The notes under the pieces are model-generated. The model did no database searches. It saw only the letters and a program-made list of their open reading frames with translations, and was not told the origin of the DNA. From Mycobacterium sp. UM_CSW (GTDB taxonomy: Bacteria; Actinomycetota; Actinomycetes; Mycobacteriales; Mycobacteriaceae): DNA of 35,422 nt. Below, one piece after another: positions 1 through 8,328 of the stretch (the stretch's first letter is position 1; each line of letters starts with the position of its first letter). Location: assembly GCF_000455205.1 (NCBI RefSeq), contig NZ_AUWQ01000107.1:1-35422 (forward strand), read 5' to 3'. A program made the translations under genes and the position numbers.

Positions 1-70
1 CACCCCCAGAACTCAAGCACTGAATTCGTCCATAGGCCCCACACTCGGTGGGTTAGGTTGTGCGCCAGCG

Positions 71-553
71 CTACTGATGCGGGATCTTGCCGAGGGCCTG
101 CAGCTTGCCGTCGGGTCCGATCTGGAACTTCACCGTGCCGATTCCGGTGGGACAACAGGGTTCGTCCTTGCCGACCTGCCATTGGTACTGAACGGTGATC
201 GTGTCGTCGGAGGGCGGCAGCACCGTGATGTACGGCTTCGGGTTCGGCGTGGGGGAGCCCAGCGGTGTGTTGTGGTCGAAGAAAAGGAGCTGCTGCGGCG
301 TCGACTCGCTGGCGATGGTCGGGATGATCTGAACCCAGTACAGCCGGCACTTCTTGGTGTGCCCCCGCGCGATTTCGACCCACGTCGAGCCCGGCACCTC
401 GACCGGCACCGAGGCGATGGCCTGCGGCACCGTGTCGGCGGTCGGACCGTCGGAATCCTTGCATGCATCGCCCCGCGATGCCGGCGGCGCCGTCGGTTTA
501 CCCCCACAGGCCGACACCAACAGGATCAGCAGAATCACAAATGGGCGGCGCAC
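71..553 (-). CDS. lppP: LppP/LprE-family lipoprotein
   Basis: This 160-aa protein has a lipoprotein signal peptide: a basic start (MRR), a hydrophobic stretch and the lipobox LVSAC with the lipidated Cys at residue 16. The mature part is compact and Cys-containing, with CKDSDGP near residue 31, KKCRLYW near 69 and EPCCPTG near 130. This matches, from memory, M. tuberculosis LppP (LppP/LprE family). It is expected to sit on the outer face of the cytoplasmic membrane; its biochemical function is unknown to me. The start is GTG at 551-553 with no convincing Shine-Dalgarno (SD) sequence, so a leaderless message is possible. It is divergent from the nitrate reductase gene and fits the M. tuberculosis order lppP-mez. 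Family call is confident, function open. Confidence 0.9.
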   Translation of the reverse strand: MRRPFVILLILLVSACGGKPTAPPASRGDACKDSDGPTADTVPQAIASVPVEVPGSTWVEIARGHTKKCRLYWVQIIPTIASESTPQQLLFFDHNTPLGSPTPNPKPYITVLPPSDDTITVQYQWQVGKDEPCCPTGIGTVKFQIGPDGKLQALGKIPHQ

Positions 554-731
554 ATTGTGAGCTTAACGAAATCTGTGAATGTCCCGTTTGTTTCATCGGA
601 AGCGGGCTTCTGAGGGCCAAATCACCAAGGAATGCGGGTAATCTGGCCGACGTCGCGGATCAGCGCTGACCTGCGATTACCTGGCATTCCGGGGACCTCA
701 CACGCTAGCCCGGATCCGGTGAAAGGAAGCC

Positions 732-769
732 GTAAAACGGCGGAAACATCGGACACCCGATGCCGAAAC
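732..769 (+). promoter_or_regulatory. Tandem GlnR-like box upstream of nitrate reductase
   Basis: The site reads GTAAA-n6-GAAAC-n6-CACCC-n6-GAAAC, with the two GAAAC cores at 743-747 and 765-769, exactly 22 nt apart. This fits the actinobacterial GlnR pattern gTnAC-n6-GaAAC repeated in tandem, with both b-half-sites perfect and the a-half-sites degenerate. A CATTAG element follows at 792-797, and the gene starts at 831. GlnR activation of nitrate assimilation is established in mycobacteria; its binding here is inference. Nothing else recognisable was seen in the 277-nt gap 554-830. Confidence 0.7.
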
Positions 770-830
770 ATCGTTGCCGCATTATTTGGTGCATTAGGCC
801 CTTTGCGCGCTGGAGGGGAGGAAAGTAGGC

Positions 831-3800
831 GTGGCCACAGAGCCCCATGGTGTCCGCGGGGACGCCGTGCAGAGCATGTGCGCCTACTGCGGTGTCGGTT
901 GCGGCATGGTGTTGCAAGTCACAGCCGACCGGGCAAGCGGCCGTCGTCACGTTACGAAAGCCGTTGGAAGCAAAAGCCACCCGGCCAACTTCGGCCGGCT
1001 GTGCACGAAGGGCACGACCACATCCGACATGCTGGCCGCGCCCGGCCGGATGGAATCGGCACACGTGCGAGCCGACCGCGGCGAGCCCCTCGAGCCGATC
1101 GACATCGACGACGCGATAACTCGGTGCGCGCAGCGGCTCCGGGCGATCATCGACCGGCACGGTCCCGACTCCTTCGCCATGTACGTGTCCGGCCAGATGT
1201 CCATCGAGGCGCAGTATTTGGCGAGCAAGCTGACTAAAGGCTTCATCGGCACCAACCAGATCGAGTCGAATTCGCGGCTCTGCATGGCCAGCGCGGGTTC
1301 CGGCTACAAGCTGTCCCTGGGCGCCGACGGACCGCCCGGCTCGTACCAGGACTTCGACGCGGCCGACGTGTTCCTGGTCATCGGCTCCAACATGGCCGAC
1401 TGCCACCCGATCCTGTTCCTGCGCATGATGGAACGCGTCAAGGCCGGCGCCAAGCTGATCGTGGTGGACCCGCGCCGCACCGCGACGGCCGAGAAGGCCG
1501 ACCTTTTCCTGCAGATCGCCCCCGGGACCGATCTCGCGCTGCTCAACGGGCTGCTGCACCTGATCGTCGAAAACGGCCACACCGATGCCGAATTCATCGC
1601 CGAATTCACCGAAGGCTGGGAGGTGATGCCGAGCTTCCTCGGGCAGTACAGCCCGGAACGGGTCGGTGAAATCACCGGTATCCCAAGCGAAGACATCCGC
1701 ACCGCGGCGCGCTGGATCGGCGAAGCCGAAAACTTCATGAGCTGCTGGACGATGGGGCTCAACCAGAGCACCCACGGTACCTGGAATACCAACGCGATCT
1801 GCAACCTGCACCTGGCGACCGGAACGATCTGCAAACCCGGCAGCGGTCCTTTCTCGCTCACCGGGCAGCCCAACGCCATGGGCGGCCGCGAAATGGGTTA
1901 CATGGGACCGGGTCTACCCGGTCAGCGCTCGGTGGCCTCGGTCGCCGACCGCGAATTCGTCGAGGACCAGTGGGGCATTCCGCGCGGATCGCTGCGCACC
2001 GAGGTCGGCACCGGCACCGTCGACATGTTTTCCCGCATGGTCGACGGCCAGATCAAGGCCTGCTGGATCGTCTGCACCAATCCCATTGCCTCCGTGGCAA
2101 ACCGGAGGACCGTGCTGGCCGGTCTGGAAAGAGCGGAGCTGGTGATCGCCCAGGACGCGTTCCTCGAGACCGAGACCAACGAGTATGCCGACATGTTGTT
2201 GCCGGCCGCCCTGTGGTCGGAGGCCGAGGGGGTGATGGTCAATTCCGAGCGAAACCTGACCCTGTTCCAGCCGGCCCTCGACGCGCCCGGCCAAGCGCTG
2301 CCGGACTGGCAGATCATCGCCCGAATCGCTTGCGCGATGGGGTTTTCCGAGTCGTTCAGTTATGACTCCGCGGAGGAGGTGTTCGAGGAGATCAAACGAT
2401 TCCGGAACCCCGCGACGGGCTACGACCTGCGCGGCGCCAGCTACTCTCGGTTGCACCGGACGCCGCTGCAGTGGCCGTGCCCGCCCGACGGTGCCGACCG
2501 TAACCCCATCCGCTACCTGAATGACGGTGTCAGCCAGGCCCGGCTGGTCCGCGAGGACGGCACCGCGCCCCGGCTGGCCTTCCCCACCCCGAGCGGTCGC
2601 GCGGTGTTCTTCGCCCGCCCACACCTGTTGCCCGACGAAATGCCCGACGACGACTTCCCGTTCGTGCTCAACACCGGGCGCCTGCCGCACCAGTGGCACA
2701 CGATGACCAAGACCGGGAAGGTGGCCAAACTCAACAAGCTCAACCCCGGGCCGTTCGTCGAAATCCATCCCGACGACGCGGCCCGCCTACAGATCTGCGA
2801 CGACGACCCTGTCGAAATCGCCTCCCGCCGCGGCCGGGCCGTGCTGCCCGCCGTGATCACCGACCGGGTCCGGCCCGGCAACTGCTTTGCGCCGTTCCAC
2901 TGGAACGACGTCTTCGGCGAGTACCTGTCGATCAACGCCGTCACCAACGACGCCGTCGACCCGGTCTCCCATCAACCCGAGTTCAAGGCCTGCGCGGTAT
3001 CCCTCACCAAGGTCGCCGTCGCGCAACCCGATTCGAGCGGCGCCTTGCCGGCGGGCGACGAGATCAGCGTGGCCCGCGTCGACGCCTTCGCCGAACTCCT
3101 CGGGGTGGCAAACGAACCGGCGCCGCAACTCGGGCCGCTGGGCCGCTCCTACCTGGCCGGCCTCGTCGCGGGGCTGCGCACGGAAGCGGGACGCCGCTCG
3201 GGGGTGCCTACCCTGCCCCAGAACGCCCCGTTCGATTCCACCACCCGGCTGTGGGTCGACGGCCTGCTCGCCGGGCTTTTCGCGCGCACCGAGGCGCCCC
3301 AGACGGCGCCCACACCGGCCGCCGGGCAGCCCCCGATCGCTCCACCCGACCCCGGCCCCGAACGGGCGCCCGTCGTGGTGTTGTGGGCTTCGCAGACCGG
3401 CAATGCCGAGGAACTCGCGGCCGATGTCGCCGCGCAATTGCGCGCGGCCGCCCTGCCGGTCGCGTTGCACGCCATGGACGACTTCCCGTTGCAGCAGCTT
3501 CCGGCGACGCGGGAACTGCTGCTGATCACCAGCACCACCGGTGACGGCGACCCACCGGACAACGGCACGGGGCTGTGGCGGGCGCTGACTTCCGACGACG
3601 CACCGCGATTCACCGACACCCGCTACGCGGTGCTCGCGCTGGGCGACTCCAACTACGACGACTTCTGCGGCCACGGCCGCAAGCTCGACGAGCGGCTCTC
3701 AGAGCGGGGAGCGACCCGAATCGTCGACCGGGTCGACTGCGAACCCGACTACGAAGACACCGCGGCCAAGTGGCTGGGCGGGGTCATCGAGGCGCTGGCC

Positions 3801-5006
3801 CGCACGCCCACACCGGTCGGCAGGACGGGCGCGGTCACCGCCCCGGTCGCCAAGCCGGCCCGGCCGGCCAACGGGGCCGGAGCCGTCGGCTACTCCAAGA
3901 AGCATCCCCTGATCACCGACATGGCGCGCAACATCAAGCTGGGCCGGCCGGAGTCGGCGAAGGACGTGCGGCAGTTGGTGTTTCGTGTGCCTGAGGACAC
4001 GATCAGCTACGAGGCCGGTGACGCCCTTGGGGTGTGGCCGCGCAACAGCGACCGGCTGGTCGACGAATGGCTCTCGGTCACCGGACTCGACGGGCAAACC
4101 CCGGTCGAGGTCGGCGAGCACGGTTTGATGTCGTTGCGGTCCGCGCTCACCGAGCGGATCGAGATCGCACACATCAGCCGGGATTTGGTGCGTTTCGTGC
4201 AGGAGCGCACCGGCAACCAGAAACTTGCCGAGCTGCTCAGGCCGGAGAACAAGGCCGAGCTGAGCAACTGGACGTGGGGACGCCAGTTGGTGGACCTGCT
4301 GGCAGCTCTGCCGGTCTACGCGTCGGCCCACGAGTGGCTGCGGGTGCTCAAACGCCTTCAGCCGCGTCTCTACTCGATCTCGTCGAGCCCCAAGGAGTGC
4401 CCGGCGGAAGTCCACCTGACGGTCTCGCCGGTGCGCTACAACTTCCAGGGCGTCCCGCGCCGTGGGGTGTGTTCGACCTACCTCGCCGACCGCTCCCCCG
4501 GCGATCGCGTCGCCGTGTATCTGCAGCCGTCGAGCAACTTCCGGCCGCCCAGCGACCCGGACACCCCGATGATCATGATCGGCCCGGGCACCGGGATCGC
4601 GCCCTTCCGCGGTTTCCTGCAGGAACGTCGCGCGCTCGGCCACACCGGCCCCAACTGGCTGTTCTTTGGCGAACAGCACGCCGCGACCGATTTCTACTAC
4701 CGCGACGAGATCGAACAGATGCGGGCCGACGGGCTGCTCACCGAGCTGGACCTGGCGTTCTCGCGCGACCAGCGCGAGAAGGTTTACGTGCAGCACCTGA
4801 TGCGCAAGCGCGGGGACCAGCTGTGGCGCTGGCTGCAGGACGGCGCGCAGCTGTACGTCTGCGGTAACGCCGACCCCATGGCCAAGGACGTCGACCGCGC
4901 GCTCTGCGAAATCGCCGCTGAACAGGGCGGCCTCGGCCCGGATGCGGCGCGGGAATACGTGCGATCGCTGAGCGCCGACAAGCGCTACCACCGCGACGTC
5001 TACTGA
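831..5006 (+). CDS. nasN: Diflavin assimilatory nitrate reductase (molybdopterin oxidoreductase-flavodoxin-FNR fusion)
   Basis: This 1391-aa single-chain enzyme has four parts. Residues 10-710 are a molybdopterin oxidoreductase of the NapA/NasC type, with a [4Fe-4S] set at C17, C20, C24 and C58. The probable Mo-ligand Cys is C151 in NSRLCMAS. A flavodoxin-like FMN domain starts near 848 ([10 protein letters not shown]). A CysJ/cytochrome-P450-reductase type FAD domain contains RLYSISSSP near 1180. The C-terminal NAD(P)H domain contains [12 protein letters not shown] and [13 protein letters not shown]. It should pass electrons from NAD(P)H through FAD and FMN to the Fe-S/Mo centre and reduce nitrate to nitrite in the cytoplasm. 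The layout matches what I know of the diflavin nitrate reductase NasN of M. smegmatis. The GTG start has a strong purine-rich SD (GGAGGGGAGGAAAG) just upstream. Automated annotation often calls it bifunctional nitrate/sulfite reductase. Confidence 0.93.
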   Translation: MATEPHGVRGDAVQSMCAYCGVGCGMVLQVTADRASGRRHVTKAVGSKSHPANFGRLCTKGTTTSDMLAAPGRMESAHVRADRGEPLEPIDIDDAITRCAQRLRAIIDRHGPDSFAMYVSGQMSIEAQYLASKLTKGFIGTNQIESNSRLCMASAGSGYKLSLGADGPPGSYQDFDAADVFLVIGSNMADCHPILFLRMMERVKAGAKLIVVDPRRTATAEKADLFLQIAPGTDLALLNGLLHLIVENGHTDAEFIAEFTEGWEVMPSFLGQYSPERVGEITGIPSEDIRTAARWIGEAENFMSCWTMGLNQSTHGTWNTNAICNLHLATGTICKPGSGPFSLTGQPNAMGGREMGYMGPGLPGQRSVASVADREFVEDQWGIPRGSLRTEVGTGTVDMFSRMVDGQIKACWIVCTNPIASVANRRTVLAGLERAELVIAQDAFLETETNEYADMLLPAALWSEAEGVMVNSERNLTLFQPALDAPGQALPDWQIIARIACAMGFSESFSYDSAEEVFEEIKRFRNPATGYDLRGASYSRLHRTPLQWPCPPDGADRNPIRYLNDGVSQARLVREDGTAPRLAFPTPSGRAVFFARPHLLPDEMPDDDFPFVLNTGRLPHQWHTMTKTGKVAKLNKLNPGPFVEIHPDDAARLQICDDDPVEIASRRGRAVLPAVITDRVRPGNCFAPFHWNDVFGEYLSINAVTNDAVDPVSHQPEFKACAVSLTKVAVAQPDSSGALPAGDEISVARVDAFAELLGVANEPAPQLGPLGRSYLAGLVAGLRTEAGRRSGVPTLPQNAPFDSTTRLWVDGLLAGLFARTEAPQTAPTPAAGQPPIAPPDPGPERAPVVVLWASQTGNAEELAADVAAQLRAAALPVALHAMDDFPLQQLPATRELLLITSTTGDGDPPDNGTGLWRALTSDDAPRFTDTRYAVLALGDSNYDDFCGHGRKLDERLSERGATRIVDRVDCEPDYEDTAAKWLGGVIEALARTPTPVGRTGAVTAPVAKPARPANGAGAVGYSKKHPLITDMARNIKLGRPESAKDVRQLVFRVPEDTISYEAGDALGVWPRNSDRLVDEWLSVTGLDGQTPVEVGEHGLMSLRSALTERIEIAHISRDLVRFVQERTGNQKLAELLRPENKAELSNWTWGRQLVDLLAALPVYASAHEWLRVLKRLQPRLYSISSSPKECPAEVHLTVSPVRYNFQGVPRRGVCSTYLADRSPGDRVAVYLQPSSNFRPPSDPDTPMIMIGPGTGIAPFRGFLQERRALGHTGPNWLFFGEQHAATDFYYRDEIEQMRADGLLTELDLAFSRDQREKVYVQHLMRKRGDQLWRWLQDGAQLYVCGNADPMAKDVDRALCEIAAEQGGLGPDAAREYVRSLSADKRYHRDVY

Positions 5007-5018
5007 GGCGCCCGGCCT

Positions 5019-5056
5019 GTAATACGACGGAAACGTCGCACACCCGCCGCTGAAAC
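5019..5056 (+). promoter_or_regulatory. Second copy of the GlnR-like tandem box
   Basis: The pattern is GTAAT-n6-GAAAC-n6-CACCC-n6-GAAAC, with GAAAC at 5030-5034 and 5052-5056 and the same 22-nt period as at 732-769. The similarity continues into the flanks: CATTAGG follows about 21-22 nt after the last GAAAC in both copies. The two stretches therefore look like a duplicated promoter. The box starts 13 nt after the nitrate reductase stop codon and lies in front of the small ORF at 5109. Confidence 0.7.
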
Positions 5057-5108
5057 ATCGCTGACGCAGGATTCACTCATTAGGTCGCGTACCAAAAGGA
5101 GTGACAGC

Positions 5109-5384
5109 GTGGCTCGCGATTCTGAAAGGCAAGTCTGCCCGCGGCGGGAGTGTCCGCTGCATCCCGACGGCAGGGCGTCGGCGCCGGGCCAAGTCGAGTG
5201 GGCAGGGTTGCCCGTCAACCTGGACATGGCGTTCTCCCGGGTGCAACGCGACAAGGTCTACGTGCAGCACGTGATGCGCAAGCAGGGCAGCCGGCTGTCG
5301 CGGTGGGTGCACAACGGCGCACGGCCCTGCGTCTGTGAAGTGGCCGCCGAGGACACTGCCGATACGGCCGCCGCTAGCAGGTAG
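5109..5384 (+). pseudogene. Remnant of a second diflavin reductase gene
   Basis: The reading frame has 91 codons, a GTG start and a good SD (AAAGGAG about 7 nt upstream). Residues about 36-81 are clearly homologous to the NAD(P)H domain of the upstream enzyme: NLDMAFSRVQRDKVYVQHVM here aligns with [20 protein letters not shown] there. The segment around the YVCGNADPM motif is lost by an in-frame gap of about 15 residues (C-V-C-E-V-A-A-E against Y-V-C, gap, E-I-A-A-E), so nucleotide binding should be gone. The first 35 residues have no recognisable domain, and all Mo, FMN and FAD parts are absent. I read it as the fused ends of a decayed tandem duplicate that kept its promoter. It could still be translated as a short peptide. 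Its 3' end overlaps the convergent DUF417 gene by 11 nt. Confidence 0.7.
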
Positions 5385-5871
5385 GTGCCGAGCGGCGCCG
5401 AGAATCGTTCGCGTCCAAAGCGTCCCCGAGGGTCCAAACCGCCGCTCCCAGCAACGCAAGGTCTTTGATCAGGAACCCGCCCGTGTCGGTCAGGATGGGA
5501 ATCGCTTCCGTTCGGATGTCCACAACACCCGGTGTCGTGAATAGGAAGCTCACCGTAGCCAGGAACAGTCCGATCGCGATTCCGCTGCCGACGGCCGATA
5601 TCCGCGGGACAAGCGGCTTGAGCGCAATGAGGATGGCTGTGGCGATTTCGATGACACCGATCACGTCCGAGACCGTCTGCACGCCGAGGATCCGGTAGAT
5701 CCATCCCATCAAAGGCTGGTTCGCGATGAGCGGTGCGATGCTGTTCGCCTCTCCGGCAGTGAACTTCGCCGCGCCTATCCATAGGATCGGCACGATCATG
5801 CCGTAACGGATCATCAGTCCGCCGTACCAAACCAAACGTTCAGCGCGATTCTTTCGAAACCCGGGGTACAT
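5374..5871 (-). CDS. DUF417 family membrane protein
   Basis: This 165-aa integral membrane protein has four hydrophobic segments, including MIRYGMIVPILWIGAAKF near residue 20 and ALLGAAVWTLGDAL near the C-terminus. The WIGAAKFTAGEA and IANQPLMGWIY patterns are typical of the DUF417 (YkgB/RclC) family. E. coli RclC is linked to reactive chlorine resistance, which would suit this oxidative-stress-like neighbourhood; that role here is inference. The start is ATG at 5869-5871, preceded by GGAGG. Its A base is shared with the stop codon of the GNAT gene (TGATG), which indicates translational coupling. An upstream in-frame extension exists but lies inside the GNAT gene. Confidence 0.85.
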   Translation of the reverse strand: MYPGFRKNRAERLVWYGGLMIRYGMIVPILWIGAAKFTAGEANSIAPLIANQPLMGWIYRILGVQTVSDVIGVIEIATAILIALKPLVPRISAVGSGIAIGLFLATVSFLFTTPGVVDIRTEAIPILTDTGGFLIKDLALLGAAVWTLGDALDANDSRRRSAPTC

Positions 5872-6353
5872 CACCGCCTCCGCAATGGTGGGGCTGGGAT
5901 ATCGAGGTGTCGAGCCAGAAGTCGTCGGCCATGGTCGGTGAAGTTTCTGCGCGCGTAATAGTCGACGAGGTGGGCGACGTTGTTGCCGTTGGGCGCGATG
6001 ACGACTTCGAGGGTGCCGCAACCGCGTGATCGGGCCCACTCGGCGCCGTCGTCGATGAGCGCGGTTGCGACTCCCTGTCGTCGATGAGCGGGTTCGACGA
6101 AGAGATCCTCGAGCTCGGCGATGGCGCCCTGTTCGAGTCCGAAGCCAAGCGTCGTGATGGCGAAGCCGACGATGTCGTGCCTCCGGCGGGCGATCGCGAC
6201 TCGGGCGGTGCGCGCGTGCAGCAGCACTGCGAGATTGTCGCGAAGCTCTGAAGCCGGTGTATCGAATCCGTCTTCGATGTAGAAGGCCGTCGCCAGGTAT
6301 AAAACCCGCGCAAAGTCAGCTGGCCGCGCGGCGCGGATATCAAGGCCGCTCAC
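5871..6353 (-). CDS. GNAT-family N-acetyltransferase
   Basis: The protein of about 160 aa begins IRAARPADFARVL, a typical GNAT N-terminus. It carries the acetyl-CoA pyrophosphate-binding signature HRRQGVATALID after ELEDLFVEP, followed by YYARRNFTDHGR near the end. The substrate cannot be told; small molecules or protein N-termini are both possible. I chose the GTG at 6353 because it is preceded by a G-run and gives the usual short N-terminus. In-frame ATGs at 6410 and 6392 lack an SD. It is the middle gene of a peroxiredoxin-GNAT-DUF417 operon on the minus strand, coupled to DUF417 by a one-base overlap. Confidence 0.82.
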   Translation of the reverse strand: MSGLDIRAARPADFARVLYLATAFYIEDGFDTPASELRDNLAVLLHARTARVAIARRRHDIVGFAITTLGFGLEQGAIAELEDLFVEPAHRRQGVATALIDDGAEWARSRGCGTLEVVIAPNGNNVAHLVDYYARRNFTDHGRRLLARHLDIPAPPLRRR

Positions 6354-6415
6354 AGCTGCCCCCCGGTGCCGAATCCCTTGCCGCACAATCATGCTGGCCG
6401 CCAATGGCAACGTCG

Positions 6416-6982
6416 TCAGGTTCCGGAATGGTCACGCGTGCCAGCTTGAGACGTGGACGCGACGGCTGCCAAGATTTCCTCGATCGGCGCGATGTCGGCG
6501 GCAGTCCTGCTTTGATGTGCATAAACGATGCGCGCATCGCGGTCGACGACGAACGTGCCGCGGCCCTGCAGGAAGCCCGAATTGGCCTTGCCGACATGGC
6601 TTCCCGACCGCAGCGCATGAATCAGTTTCCGGGGTGAGAACGCAGCGTAGCGAGCGATCGAGAAGTTCCGGACGTCCGTGGCGGTCTCCAGCTCACGGTC
6701 GGAATCGCTGACGCACCGGAACGGGATGGCGCGCTCGGCGCAGGCGCACGCAGTCGTCTCGACGTCTTCGCGGTAGACGAGGACGACGTGGACTCCTGCG
6801 GCGTCGAGTTGCTGTTTGACCGAGGCGAGTTCGCGAGCCGCCTGCTGGCAGAACGGGCACCACAACCTATGGAAAGCCACCACGAGCGGACCGGTGGACA
6901 GCAACGTTGACCACTCCAGAGGCCCATCGGGGGTGGCTACGGCGATCTTGGTGGGAAATCTGGTCCCGACGGCCAGGCTCAT
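6416..6982 (-). CDS. Peroxiredoxin-like protein (AhpC/TSA superfamily)
   Basis: The 188-aa protein has a thioredoxin-fold core with the active-site stretch FHRLWCPFCQQAAREL, where C42 and C45 form a CxxC. The family pattern continues with VVLVYREDVETT, FRCVSDSDREL, and GTFVVDRDARIVYAHQSR near the C-terminus. It resembles peroxiredoxin-like AhpC-TSA_2 proteins and probably reduces peroxides or acts as a disulfide reductase in the cytoplasm. The ATG is preceded by GGAAGGA. It heads the minus-strand operon and is divergent from the TetR gene. A TetR-type palindrome (7008-7027) covers the predicted -10 (TACAGT, read 7013 to 7008), so repression by the neighbour is likely. Confidence 0.85.
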   Translation of the reverse strand: MSLAVGTRFPTKIAVATPDGPLEWSTLLSTGPLVVAFHRLWCPFCQQAARELASVKQQLDAAGVHVVLVYREDVETTACACAERAIPFRCVSDSDRELETATDVRNFSIARYAAFSPRKLIHALRSGSHVGKANSGFLQGRGTFVVDRDARIVYAHQSRTAADIAPIEEILAAVASTSQAGTRDHSGT

Positions 6983-7007
6983 GGAATGTCCTTCCGGGTT
7001 AGACGCG

Positions 7008-7048
7008 ACTGTACTTCACAGTACAGTAATTGGACTGTTTGATACAGT
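7008..7048. promoter_or_regulatory. TetR operators in the prx/tetR divergent promoter
   Basis: A perfect 7-bp inverted repeat, ACTGTAC-TTCACA-GTACAGT, lies at 7008-7027. A shorter one, ACTGT-TTGAT-ACAGT, lies at 7034-7048. TACAGT at 7043-7048 is placed 6 nt before the tetR GTG as a -10 box. ACTGTA at 7008-7013 is the -10 of the opposite peroxiredoxin promoter. The repressor would therefore occlude both promoters. The same 20-bp site recurs near 8282-8322. Confidence 0.8.
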
Positions 7049-7054
7049 AGTTGG

Positions 7055-7681
7055 GTGATTTCGAATCCGACAACCGATCGAGGACGCGCGACGGTAGGTC
7101 GCATCTTGGAAGCGGCATGCCTGCTTTTCGACAAGCAGGGCGTGCGCGCGACGACGCTCGACGAGATCGGCGCCGCCGCGGGAGTGGGTCGCGGCCAGCT
7201 GTACCACTTCTTTGCCGACAAGTCCGACTTGGTCGCCGATGTGGTGGGTTTTCAAGTGGAGCGGGTGATCTCGTCGATACAGCCGCCTTTCGACGCAATG
7301 TCAACCGCCGACGACGTGCGCGCCTGGTGCGAGGACGCCACTCGGCAAGCGGCGTCCTCGACCGATCCCGTCCGCTGCCCGATCGGATCCCTGGTCTATC
7401 AACTCGACCCCGATGCGGTGGCCGCCCGCGCGGCGCTGACGGCAGGATTTGCCCGCTGGGAAGAAATCTTCGCCAAGGGATTGCGCCGAGTGGCAGACAA
7501 TGGCGAATTGCTGGCCGGCACCGACCCTTCGGTCCTGGCGGCCGGCCTACTTGCGGCCTATCAGGGCGGACTGCTGCTCGCTGACGTCAGCGGCAGCGTC
7601 GAACCTTTGCGCCGGGCGCTGCGCACGGTGACGGACGCGGCGTTGGCACCGCGTCCAAAGGCAAAATCACGCAAAGGCTAA
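7055..7681 (+). CDS. TetR/AcrR-family transcriptional regulator
   Basis: The 208-aa protein has an N-terminal TetR helix-turn-helix at about residues 12-58 (GRILEAACLLFDKQGVRATT, then IGAAAGVGRGQLYHFFADKS). A C-terminal ligand/dimer domain of the TetR_C type contains CPIGSLVYQLD and WEEIFAKGLRRV. The start is GTG at 7055, only 6 nt after TACAGT, so the message is probably leaderless and the operator half-site overlaps the -10. It most likely represses itself, the divergent peroxiredoxin operon and, through the matching operators at 8282-8322, the CMD and EamA genes. The ligand is unknown; the C-x-x-C and peroxide-type targets point to a reactive or electrophilic compound. Confidence 0.9.
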   Translation: MISNPTTDRGRATVGRILEAACLLFDKQGVRATTLDEIGAAAGVGRGQLYHFFADKSDLVADVVGFQVERVISSIQPPFDAMSTADDVRAWCEDATRQAASSTDPVRCPIGSLVYQLDPDAVAARAALTAGFARWEEIFAKGLRRVADNGELLAGTDPSVLAAGLLAAYQGGLLLADVSGSVEPLRRALRTVTDAALAPRPKAKSRKG

Positions 7682-7696
7682 GCCCCGCTTGATGAC

Positions 7697-8254
7697 TCAG
7701 ACGCGCGAGGAGTCGTCCTCCGCGAACTCGACTGGAGGGTAGTCGATCGGCACTTTGCTGAGATGGTGCAGGTAGTTGCTCAGCATCGTCGATAATGAGT
7801 GACCGACCAGTTCGACGATGTCGGCGTCGCTCCAGCCGGCCGCACGGACAGCGTCAAGGTGCCCGTCGTCGACACGTCCGCGAGTCCGGACGAGCTGTTG
7901 GGCAAAGCGCAGCGCAGCGGCGATCTTGGGATCGGATGCGTGCGCTGTGCGTGCGGCCGCAATGTCCTCGGCGGCAACGCCGTAGGCACGCGCGGCGGCG
8001 CTATGCGCCGCAAGGCAATAGGCGCAACCGTTCTCGTGCGACACCGCAATCGCGAGCTGCTCAGCTTCCGCGCCGGTGATGCCACCTGCGCTGAGCGCGT
8101 CGTCGAATGCCAGAACCGCTCGCGTCATGGGCAGCGACAAGGCAAGTACCGCACCGAGATTAGGCACCCTTCCCCAGTGGCGGCCGATTTCCGCCCGCGC
8201 CCGCAGCTGGTCGGGCTCAGCGGTGGACGACTCGGCGGTGGCGATAGCTGACAT
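7697..8254 (-). CDS. Carboxymuconolactone decarboxylase (AhpD-like) family protein
   Basis: This 185-aa all-helical CMD-family protein contains ENGCAYCLAAHSAAAR, an AhpD-type C-x2-C-x3-H motif (C77, C80, H84) after Glu74. Proteins of this kind act as alkylhydroperoxidase or disulfide-relay partners. With the peroxiredoxin-like protein under the same operator, the two may form a peroxide-reducing pair like AhpC/AhpD; that pairing is inference. The ATG at 8254 has an SD (GAGGAG). The promoter lies under the operator at 8282-8301, where TACAGT reads 8287 to 8282. It converges with tetR, with only 15 nt between the two stop codons. Confidence 0.88.
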   Translation of the reverse strand: MSAIATAESSTAEPDQLRARAEIGRHWGRVPNLGAVLALSLPMTRAVLAFDDALSAGGITGAEAEQLAIAVSHENGCAYCLAAHSAAARAYGVAAEDIAAARTAHASDPKIAAALRFAQQLVRTRGRVDDGHLDAVRAAGWSDADIVELVGHSLSTMLSNYLHHLSKVPIDYPPVEFAEDDSSRV

Positions 8255-8281
8255 TGCGGCTCCTCATATCGAGCGGATGTA

Positions 8282-8322
8282 ACTGTACTTCAAAGTACAA
8301 TATCTGTACTGTGAAGTACAGT
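8282..8322. promoter_or_regulatory. Two TetR operators in the CMD/EamA divergent promoter
   Basis: Site A (8282-8301) reads ACTGTACTTCAAAGTACAAT. Site B (8303-8322) reads TCTGTACTGTGAAGTACAGT, which is the reverse complement of the 7008-7027 operator with one mismatch. The two outer TACAGT elements serve as -10 boxes: on the minus strand (8287 to 8282) for the CMD gene and on the plus strand (8317-8322) for the EamA gene. This ties both genes to the TetR at 7055. Confidence 0.82.
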
Positions 8323-8328
8323 CTGCTG

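Noticed and set aside
38-52. Small hairpin CCCAC-ACTCG-GTGGG downstream of lppP
   Set aside because: Only 5 bp and no T-tract in the direction of lppP transcription; too weak to call a terminator.
705-1811. 368-codon minus-strand open frame opposite the nitrate reductase start
   Set aside because: No domain and no SD, and it lies across the GlnR box and the Fe-S domain coding region.
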